From the NCBI GenBank assembly GCA_030433335.1, contig JAUILL010000001.1, positions 62,001 to 126,000 on the forward strand: a stretch of DNA of 64,000 bases. Reading direction: 5' to 3'. A program made the translations under genes and the position numbers. This DNA is from Alphaproteobacteria bacterium (GTDB lineage: Bacteria > Pseudomonadota > Alphaproteobacteria > Rhodobacterales > Rhodobacteraceae). The notes below the pieces were generated by a model, which was given only the letters and a program-made list of their open reading frames with translations, ran no database searches and had not been told where the DNA came from. Shown here piece by piece: positions 16,503-24,400 of the stretch (positions are counted from its first letter, which is position 1; each line of letters begins with the position of its first letter).

Positions 16503-17057
16503 ATGAGCATTCATGAGCTGAATCGCGCCAAGTTGCAGGAACGTTTGCAAGAGCTGACCTCTAGGCTTGACGCAATTGAAACTGGATTGGAAACTTATGA
16601 CCAGCGTGAGTGGCCCGTACTCGGGGCATCGCGCGAGGGGGACGAGTTTCTCGTGTGTGTCGGTCAGGAAGCAGAGGAGTTGGCGGCTGTCGTCGCAGCT
16701 CTGCAGCGGTTTGATTCGGGCACATACGGACAATGTATGTTGTGCGGCGAGACGATCTCTGCCGCGCGGCTGGAGAAGGCCCCGACAGCAACCCTGTGCA
16801 AGGGTTGCGCAATGTCGGTGGCTGGGACACGCGCTCTAGGGGAGGAAATGCGCATGGACATCTATGAAAAGAAAGCTGATCTGCTAGCCCGTATCAACGC
16901 TGCAGGCGAGGACCGTCACGAGATGCTGCCCGAATTGCAGGGTCTGGTGAACGAGTTGGAAAGCCACGGCAATACCGTTTCGGCCAACCTGAAATACATG
17001 CTGGCCGAGCTTGAAGACGAGGCCCGTGAGGCTGACATGGACAACTTCCCCGTCTAA
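16503..17057 (+). CDS. DksA/TraR-type zinc-finger protein with C-terminal extension
   Basis: This 184-residue protein has an N-terminal coiled-coil part and a C4 zinc finger (C78, C81, C99, C102 in CMLCGE and CKGC) as in DksA/TraR regulators of RNA polymerase. After the finger there is an extra helical domain of about 75 residues that classical TraR proteins lack. It is divergent from the sulfide operon, with about 150 AT-rich bases between. Its role could be in stress control of transcription. The ATG at 16503 was preferred to a GTG nine bases upstream because of the spacing to AAAGG. Confidence 0.85.
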   Translation: MSIHELNRAKLQERLQELTSRLDAIETGLETYDQREWPVLGASREGDEFLVCVGQEAEELAAVVAALQRFDSGTYGQCMLCGETISAARLEKAPTATLCKGCAMSVAGTRALGEEMRMDIYEKKADLLARINAAGEDRHEMLPELQGLVNELESHGNTVSANLKYMLAELEDEAREADMDNFPV

Positions 17058-17112
17058 CGCCTGATCCGGCTGGATTGGGAGGTCCGGTCGGGGGCAAGGC
17101 TGGGATTAAGAC

Positions 17113-17144
17113 AAAAGGGCGCGCCGATTTCGGTGCGCCCTTTT
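17113..17144. terminator. Bidirectional terminator
   Basis: AAAAGGGCGCGCC and GGTGCGCCCTTTT pair around a short loop, with T-runs on both strands. It separates the converging DksA-like gene and the small membrane protein gene at 17167. Confidence 0.85.
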
Positions 17145-17166
17145 CGATTTCCGCTCTGCGGGGGCT

Positions 17167-17382
17167 TTAGCCCAGCGAGATGCCCATGATCACCGACATC
17201 AGGCCGATCACGGATACGAACAGCGCGCCCATGTTGATCGGCATCGCCTTCTTGATCCGCTCGCGCAGCTCGTCGTCGGTCAGGTCAGCGCGCTTGGCTT
17301 TCCAGACGGTGACAATCGACCAAAGAATGCCCGTCAGGCCCAGTACCGACAGGGCGGCGCCGCCCCAGATCATCCAGCTCAT
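17167..17382 (-). CDS. Small conserved membrane protein
   Basis: This 71-residue protein has two hydrophobic helices (about residues 4-26 and 48-69) joined by a charged loop (KAKRADLTDDELRERIKK). I recognise no named family beyond small Rhodobacterales membrane proteins, and the function is unknown. A ribosome site (GGAGATGAGCC) precedes the ATG. It is divergent from gapR. Confidence 0.78.
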   Translation of the reverse strand: MSWMIWGGAALSVLGLTGILWSIVTVWKAKRADLTDDELRERIKKAMPINMGALFVSVIGLMSVIMGISLG

Positions 17383-17501
17383 GGCTCATCTCCAAAAAAT
17401 GCGTCGGGGCAGCGGTAAAACATGCTGGCCCCTGCGGCAAGACCTTGCACCCTGTCAGGTCACGGTCTATCCCGTGGCCCAGCACAAACGCGAGGACCCC
17501 C

Positions 17502-17771
17502 ATGAGCGATATGACCGAAAGCGCCGTAGATGCGAACTATCGTGTGACCGCGGACGAGTTGCGTCAGTTTATCGAACGTTTCGAACGTCTCGAGATGGAA
17601 AAGAAAGACATTGCGGACCAGCAAAAAGAGGTCATGGCCGAAGCCAAAGGGCGTGGTTACGACGTCAAGGTGATGCGCAAGATCATCTCGCTGCGCAAGC
17701 GCGACCGCGATGACATCGCCGAGGAAGAAGCGATTCTCGAGATGTACAAAGAAGCGCTCGGGATGAGCTGA
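17502..17771 (+). CDS. gapR: GapR-family (DUF2312) DNA-binding protein
   Basis: This 89-residue protein belongs to DUF2312, the alphaproteobacterial GapR family. GapR clamps overtwisted DNA, helping topoisomerases ahead of replication and transcription. The helical sequence with MEKKDIADQQKEVMAEAKGRGYDVKVMRKI is the family core, and the length is normal. I chose the internal ATG at 17502 because it begins the family sequence. A terminator follows at 17793. Confidence 0.93.
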   Translation: MSDMTESAVDANYRVTADELRQFIERFERLEMEKKDIADQQKEVMAEAKGRGYDVKVMRKIISLRKRDRDDIAEEEAILEMYKEALGMS

Positions 17772-17792
17772 TCCCAAAGGGCTCTGAAGTCA

Positions 17793-17826
17793 GAAGGCGC
17801 GGCCAGAGATGGCACGCGCCTTTTTT
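17793..17826 (+). terminator. Rho-independent terminator of gapR
   Basis: AGGCGCG-G-CCAGAGATGG-CA-CGCGCCTT forms a GC-rich stem followed by TTTTTT. Confidence 0.85.
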
Positions 17827-17830
17827 GTGG

Positions 17831-18712
17831 TCAGAGGGGTTGAAGCAGACGGACGCTCGGGAGTTCGGCGACCCGCGGGATATCGGCCTCGTAATCCGCG
17901 GTGACGCGGTCCACGATTTCTTGGGTCAGTCCGGGCAGGTCCAATTCCAGCTCCAAAGCCTCTTCGCGCGCGAACTTGTCGAGGAATGCAGTGATGATCC
18001 GCTGACGCTGCGCTTCGGTCTGGGGTGGGCGCGTCTCGATATAGGAACTGAAGCGCGCAAAGCCTTCTTTGGTCATGATCTCGCGCAGGATGTCGAACTC
18101 GCCAGCCATCTGCGTGTCAGCCTCGACCCCCGCAATTTCGCGCAAGAGATCCCCCCAAAGGAGCGGCAGGTCTTCGTAGCACCAGACGGTGAAGTTTGCC
18201 TGAGGGACGGCGGTCACAAGATGCTCGATCATATCGGACCAGCGCACATCTGCGAGGCGCACACCATCTACAAACTCGGCGAAACTATTGCTGCCAGACA
18301 GGCGATAGGTTTCCGCAATGAAAGTTACCGGATTCCGGATGCAGAGATAAACCTGCAGGTCGTTGGTCGGCAGCAGGCCGTTGATGTCTGCAAGGCGCTT
18401 GGGGGCGATGGGATAAAGCTTGCCGCGCTCGAAAATCCGGTGGGCGCGGCCCAGAATATTTTCGTGTGACAGAACGATGCGGTCGGTTCCGGCGCGCATG
18501 CCGATATCCTTGAGCATCTTGTCCCGCAGTCGCTGGTTGACGCTTTCACCCTTCATGAGGTCTGTCAGCAGATCCAGCATCGGCTTGCGGTAGTCATTCA
18601 CCTGCGGTACCGAAATTCCCGCAATCTCGAGCCGGTCGGCATTCGCAGAAAGACACTGGATCAAGCGATCATTGTCTGTTCCGTGTGCACCGATGTGCAA
18701 GGCGATCTGCAT
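17831..18712 (-). CDS. Sulfotransferase-like P-loop family protein (hypothetical)
   Basis: This 293-residue protein has an N-terminus LHIGAHGTDNDRL that resembles the 5'-PSB loop of sulfotransferases (usually LHIGAHKTGTT). The lysine and the small residues of the PAPS-binding loop are replaced. A later LCIRNPVTFIAE segment resembles the 3'-phosphate-binding strand with Arg and Asn. It may be a non-catalytic or altered member; the function is unknown. It lies between the gapR terminator and the divergent permease gene, with no operon partners. Confidence 0.65.
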   Translation of the reverse strand: MQIALHIGAHGTDNDRLIQCLSANADRLEIAGISVPQVNDYRKPMLDLLTDLMKGESVNQRLRDKMLKDIGMRAGTDRIVLSHENILGRAHRIFERGKLYPIAPKRLADINGLLPTNDLQVYLCIRNPVTFIAETYRLSGSNSFAEFVDGVRLADVRWSDMIEHLVTAVPQANFTVWCYEDLPLLWGDLLREIAGVEADTQMAGEFDILREIMTKEGFARFSSYIETRPPQTEAQRQRIITAFLDKFAREEALELELDLPGLTQEIVDRVTADYEADIPRVAELPSVRLLQPL

Positions 18713-18802
18713 ATTGAAAAGCCCCTAACCGTGGTCTTGTTTGTTTTGGCTATCATATGGTCTTTTCTGGACAGTTAAACCGCAAACGGGCAGGAACGCC
18801 AC

Positions 18803-20458
18803 ATGACCGATCTTTCCGTTTCTCACGCCAAAAGATATCGACTGCGCCTGCCTGACCCCTGGTCGACGGGGGCGTTGGCGATTGCCGCATTCGTTCTTGC
18901 ACCGATCCTGTCGGTGGTCTGGATTGCCTTGAACCCGTCGGTGAACATCTGGCCGCACCTCTTGGCCACGACCTTGCCAAGGTACTTTGTCACGACGCTG
19001 GAGATGATGTTCGCCGTCGGCGCTGTCGCTGCAGCGACGGGGACAGGGGCGGCTTGGCTTGTTGTGCGCTACAGCTTTCCCGGTGTGCGGGTGCTGGAGT
19101 GGCTGATCCTGCTGCCACTTGCGATTCCCGCCTATATCGGCGCTTACGCTTTGGTGGATTTTCTGGAATACGCGGGGCCGGTTCAGACCTCTTTGCGCAA
19201 TCTATTCGGATGGCAAACCTCCCGCGATTACTGGTTCCCGGAAATCCGGAGCCAGTGGGCAGCGGTCACGGTTTTGGCCGCGTCGATGTACCCCTATGTC
19301 TACCTGCTAGCGCGTGCCGGTTTCCGCGAACAATCGGGGTGCGGGCATGAGGTTGCGCAGTCGCTCGGGGCAGGGGGATGGTCCCGGTTTTTCCGGATCG
19401 GCTTGCCCTTGGCGCGTCCTGCGATTGCTGCTGGTACAGCAATTGTGATGATGGAAACTGTAAATGACTTCGGCACCATGGACTATTTTGCGGTTCAGAC
19501 CCTGACGACAGGGATTTTCACCACATGGCTCGAAAGCAATAATGCGGGCGGAGCTGCGCAGATCGCCTGCGTGGTCCTGTCGCTCGTGATTTTCCTTGTT
19601 GCGCTGGAAAAAGTGAGCCGCAAAAAGGTTCGGTTCTATGCGCTTTCCAAGCGTCATCGCCCGATCCAACGGCTGCCTTTGCGCGGTGTCGCGGGCTGGA
19701 TGGCCTCTGCCGCATGTCTTTTTCCGTTCCTCATCGGGTTCGTGCTGCCCGCTTCGGTGATCGCGGATCACGCCCTGTCGAATATCGAAGGGTTCTGGGC
19801 TCCGGGCTTGCTCAAGGCGTTGTGGAACACCCTGACGGTCGGTGGCATTGCGGCTTTGGTCACGGTCATTGCAGCGCTCTTTATGGTCTATGGCGTTCGG
19901 CTTTCGGGGCGTAAATTGCCAGCGGTGATCGCGCCGATCACCACGATTGGCTACGCGGCACCCGGCGCGGTTCTGGGGATCGGGATCCTGATCCCTTTGG
20001 CCAAGGCCGACCATCTTCTGGCTGACCTCATCGAAGCCATCACCGGTTCTTCTGCAGGTTTGATCCTGACCGGCTCTGCCTTTGCGCTCGTGGTGGCGTA
20101 TTGCGTGCGCTTCTTTGCGATTGCCCAAGGGGCCGCCGATGCTGCTATGGGCCGCGTCGCACCCAGCCTTCCTATGGCGGCGCGCTCGCTCGGGCGCGCC
20201 AAAGGGCGTGTTCTGATCGAGGTCTACTTGCCCCTGATCCGTGGCTCGATTGGCTCTGCGTTGCTTCTGGTGTTTGTCGACTGCGTCAAGGAATTGCCCG
20301 CAACGCTCCTCCTTCGCCCGTTCAATTACAACACATTGGCGACGCGGGTATATGATCAGGCCAGTCTGGAAAACCTTGGCGATGCGGCGCCGGCGGCACT
20401 GATGGTCAGCTTTGTGGGCGTCATCGCGGTGGCCATGCTTGCGCGGACGAATCGGTAA
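18803..20458 (+). CDS. Iron(III)-type ABC transporter permease (FbpB/ThiP-like)
   Basis: This 551-residue inner-membrane permease has about twelve helices in two halves, each with an EAA-type loop (SLGAGGWSRFFRIGLPLARPAIAAG and SLGRAKGRVLIEVYLPLIRGSIGSA). This duplicated architecture is that of FbpB/SfuB iron permeases. No ATP-binding or substrate-binding gene is near, so its partners must be encoded elsewhere. The ATG follows CAGGAA. Thiamine or phosphonate permeases are alternatives, but the halves fit the iron group best. Confidence 0.88.
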   Translation: MTDLSVSHAKRYRLRLPDPWSTGALAIAAFVLAPILSVVWIALNPSVNIWPHLLATTLPRYFVTTLEMMFAVGAVAAATGTGAAWLVVRYSFPGVRVLEWLILLPLAIPAYIGAYALVDFLEYAGPVQTSLRNLFGWQTSRDYWFPEIRSQWAAVTVLAASMYPYVYLLARAGFREQSGCGHEVAQSLGAGGWSRFFRIGLPLARPAIAAGTAIVMMETVNDFGTMDYFAVQTLTTGIFTTWLESNNAGGAAQIACVVLSLVIFLVALEKVSRKKVRFYALSKRHRPIQRLPLRGVAGWMASAACLFPFLIGFVLPASVIADHALSNIEGFWAPGLLKALWNTLTVGGIAALVTVIAALFMVYGVRLSGRKLPAVIAPITTIGYAAPGAVLGIGILIPLAKADHLLADLIEAITGSSAGLILTGSAFALVVAYCVRFFAIAQGAADAAMGRVAPSLPMAARSLGRAKGRVLIEVYLPLIRGSIGSALLLVFVDCVKELPATLLLRPFNYNTLATRVYDQASLENLGDAAPAALMVSFVGVIAVAMLARTNR

Positions 20459-20568
20459 ACGCGTTACGCACCGGACGGAAAACTCTGTGCGGCGGGCAGG
20501 TCTTGTTCTAGCCTGACAGCCACAGAGTCCGCTCGCGCCGCGATGCGCGACAGCGTAGGGAGGAGCCC

Positions 20569-21159
20569 GTGTTTACATTCGCGGCTGCCGTTTTCTTTTT
20601 GATCATCACGCCGGGACCGGGGGTTCTGTCGACAGCAGGAGTCGGTGCCAGCTTTGGTAGGCGGACAGGGCTGCGCTATGTGCTCGGGCTGTTTCTGGGG
20701 ACAAACCTTGTGGCAGCAGCGGTGGTGAGCGGGCTGGCTGCTCTGATCCTTGCCGACCCGCGTCTCAGGACTTTGTTGTTCACCGTGTCCTTTGCCTACC
20801 TCGTTTATTTGGCGTTCCGGATCGCCTTTGCCGGATCAAAACTGGCCTTTATCGAACGCGCAACGCCGCCCGGAGTGTCCGGCGGTGTCCTGCTACAAAT
20901 TATGAACCCCAAGGCGTATGCTGTGAACACAGCGCTCTACACAGGATTTGGGTTCATGCCGGCCAGTTATTGGGCCGAAATGCTGGCGAAGTTCATGATC
21001 ATGAATGCGATCTGGATCCCGATCCATCTGCTGTGGCTGTGGGCCGGGATCAAAGTACACCAACTGAATTTAACCCACCGCACCCATTCGTTGATCAACA
21101 GGGCAATGGCCCTATCGATGCTGCTCGTGGTCCTACTGGCCGGGTCAGAATTGCTTTGA
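20569..21159 (+). CDS. LysE-family amino acid exporter
   Basis: This 196-residue inner-membrane protein has six helices and the family's N-terminal TPGPGVL motif and the LLQIMNPKAY motif in the middle. LysE/RhtB proteins export amino acids or related small molecules by proton exchange. It starts with GTG, supported by an AGGGAGG ribosome site six to eight bases upstream. It stands alone between the permease and the oxidase-like gene. Confidence 0.9.
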   Translation: MFTFAAAVFFLIITPGPGVLSTAGVGASFGRRTGLRYVLGLFLGTNLVAAAVVSGLAALILADPRLRTLLFTVSFAYLVYLAFRIAFAGSKLAFIERATPPGVSGGVLLQIMNPKAYAVNTALYTGFGFMPASYWAEMLAKFMIMNAIWIPIHLLWLWAGIKVHQLNLTHRTHSLINRAMALSMLLVVLLAGSELL

Positions 21160-21270
21160 CGTGACGCGCCGATTGCGTCCACGTCGGCCGCCAGAGCGCA
21201 AATTCGTCGCGTTTCGACCAAAGTACTATCCCGGAAACGCGGTTGATAAGGTGAATTCAGAACAACTGTT

Positions 21271-21302
21271 TTGACACTGCTGCCTTCGTTTGCTCTCATA
21301 TT
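21271..21302 (+). promoter_or_regulatory. Weak candidate promoter before the oxidase-like exoprotein gene
   Basis: TTGACA (21271-21276) is followed by a poor -10 (TCTCAT at 17 bases or CATATT at 20 bases). It lies 110 to 140 bases before the ATG. The rest of the 250-base spacer shows nothing clear. Confidence 0.3.
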
Positions 21303-21410
21303 TGCCATAAAAATGACAAATTTTGCTTCGGGCAAAGGGGCTCATCTGGTCAATGAGCAAAACCCTGCTTCGGGGCTGTGTGGTAACGGTGCTGTTCTGA
21401 GGGTCTTGGT

Positions 21411-24400
21411 ATGCAGAGTTCTCTGCCTTTTTATTCGTCCGAAATTTCCATTGGATACGAGTTCGCTTTAGCGGTCGAGGCGCGCTTTGATGATTTAAGT
21501 GGGGCGCAACAGAAGGTCTTTGACATCGTTGATGCCGAGACGGGGACGCGGTTGTGGCTGGGCCAGACTGCTGGCAACGACATGGAATTCGGCCTGATGC
21601 AGAACGGGGTTGTTACAACTCTGATCGCAGAGGACGCCCTGATCGAAGGCGAGACCGGAACGTGGCGGGTGGACTTTACCCCGTTCGGGACGATGAGCCT
21701 GAGCCTTGATGGGCAGGTACTGGCCGAAGCGGATGGTGCATTGTCTGCGGCAATGGATGCGCCCTCGGTTCTGATCGGGCAGTCCACATATGCGGGCGAC
21801 GATGACTTGATCGGACATGTGGGTCATATCCTGACCGCGCCTTATGGCGAAGGTGGCGAAGACCCCAATCTGGGCATGATGGGCCAGTGGATCCAAGGTG
21901 ACATCGGCGCGGCGTCTATCTCGGCCACGGACGTCGAAGGCGACGGTGAATTTTCTGGCGTGATCGCGCTGACTATTATCCCACTCCATTCCATCGTGTT
22001 GCCGGACGGCAAAGTGCTTGGCTTTGGCTCGACCGAGCAAGGGTTCCAAGGGGGGCAATTTGTCTATTCGCTGTTCGATCCAGAGACCGGCGTTGAAGAG
22101 GTTCTGCCGAACACCACAGGGGTGAATACCTTCTGCTCGAACATGAGCCTCGACCCCGCCACGGGAAACGTCATCATCATGGGGGGCGATGCGAACGGGA
22201 CAGGGAATGTGATCGCGGGGATCAATGATGTGGTGGTCTTTGACTACGAGACCCGCACCATCCGTGACGCGGACCTCGGGGATATGGAATACGCGCGGTG
22301 GTACCCCACAACAGTCAACCTGCCCAACGGGGAAATCCTGTGTATCGGCGGGCGCGACGGGGATTACAACGGGATCACATTGGCCGAAGTCTACAATGCG
22401 GAAACGGGCTGGCGCACGCTGACCGACGCAGAGATGCCGGACTTTGCGGATGTAAACGAAGCCGACCGCCTGAACGAAAGCTGGTGGTACCCCCATGTGT
22501 TCGTGAACAGCCTCGGCGAGGTGATCGTTATCGAAGCCGAAGGTGATGACATCTACCGGATGACAACCGAAGGGACCGGTTCTGTCGAAAAGATCGGCCA
22601 GACGGGGTTTGACAGCTACAAGCTGAACTCGTCGATCATGTACGACGTGGACCGGATCGCGATCATCGGGGATGACGGCGGCATTTACACCGCTGATATT
22701 TCCGAAGATGTCCCGAGCTTTACCAAAGTGGCCAAGGTCGAGGGCCCACGGACCAACGCAGGCATGATCCCGTTGCCAGATGGCAGGATCGCGGTCACGG
22801 GCGGGGGCAACACGGGCTATCAGGGAAATGATCTAGATTCCGCGGTGAACACAGTCACGATTTGGGATCCTGAGAACAACAGCGTCGAGCAAGAGGCCGA
22901 AGGCGCGCTGGCGCGGCTCTATCACTCCTCTCACCTGCTGTTACCTGACGGCACAATCTGGATCGCTGGCGGAGGCGCACCGGGGCCGCTGACCAATACC
23001 AACGCCGAACTCTATGCGCCGGAGTATCTGTATGCCGACGATGGCAGTCTGGCAGAGCGTCCGGTGATCGAAGACGCGCCGACCAATATCGCAGCGGGCC
23101 AGACATTCCAGATCACGGTGGATGACACCTCGGACATTTCGCAAATCACGGCAGTGAAGTCAGGGGCGATGACCCACGGCCGGAATGTCGATGGCCGTTT
23201 CCTAGAGCTGGACCACAAGGTCATCGACAGCACGACCATCGAAATATCTACCTCGGGCGCGACCATTATGATCGGTGGCCTCTGGATGCTCTATGCTGTG
23301 GACGAGGCCGGAACGCCTTCGGTCGCCTCCATGCTCGGAGTCGATATGGGTGTCGAAATCACAGAGACGGCGCCGCTCGAGCAAGACAGCCTTCAGTACT
23401 TCAATATAGACGACGAAATCACAGGCGCGTTCGACCTGAGCGTTGAGGCGCGTTTTGATGACCTTGGGGCAGGGGCATGGCAACGGGTCTTTGATTTTGG
23501 CAACGGCGAATACCAAGACAACATCTGGCTGGGGCAGGTCGCAGGCTCGAACACCATGGGGTTCGAGGTCTTCAATGGCGCGCAATCGGTACGCATCGAA
23601 GCGCCGAATGCGATTGTCGAAGGTGAACTGGCAGAATGGAGCGTGTCCGTCGACGGAGACGGCCTGATGCAACTCTGGAAAAATGGTGCGCTGCTGGCCG
23701 AAGGGCAGGGCTATGTTCCTGCGGATGTTGAACGCGCCCTACGGTATGTGGGCGATTCAAATTGGGTGAACGACACGCGGCTTGTGGGTCAGGTCCGCAA
23801 TCTGGAAGTCGTGAACGCAGGTGACACCGCTGAGACCGCGGGCCAGTTCACCATGCCAGCGCCTGATCCCGCGCTTGTGTTCGAGGCCGAGGCGACGGTT
23901 CGCTACGACGATGTGGATGGCGGCGCGTGGCAACGGGTTTATGACTTCGGGAACGGACCTGGCGCGGACAACCTGTGGCTCGGGCAGGTCTACAACTCGA
24001 ACGACATGCGGTTCGAGGTCTTTGTGAACGGTACTGCCACCAGCGTCACTGCCGAAGACGCGCTGGTCGAAGGCGAGACCGCAACATGGCGTACAACCAT
24101 CGACACCACCGGCTGGACGCGGTTGTACAAAGACGGCGCCTTGGTGGCCGAGGCGCTTGGGCAAATCCCCGAAGACGTTGATCGCATCAATCAATTGGTC
24201 GGGGAGTCCAATTGGGGCGGGGACACTCCGCTGATCGGGGAGGTATCGGAGTTCGAGATCAATGAGACCGGCCCATTGGATGCGCCAGTTCTGACGCTTC
24301 ATGCCGCAGCGGACCAAACCGAAACCGACGCGGGCCTTAACTCGACCATGGTGTTTTCCGTCACGCTCGACAAAATCTCGGCTCAGGATGTCACGGCCTT

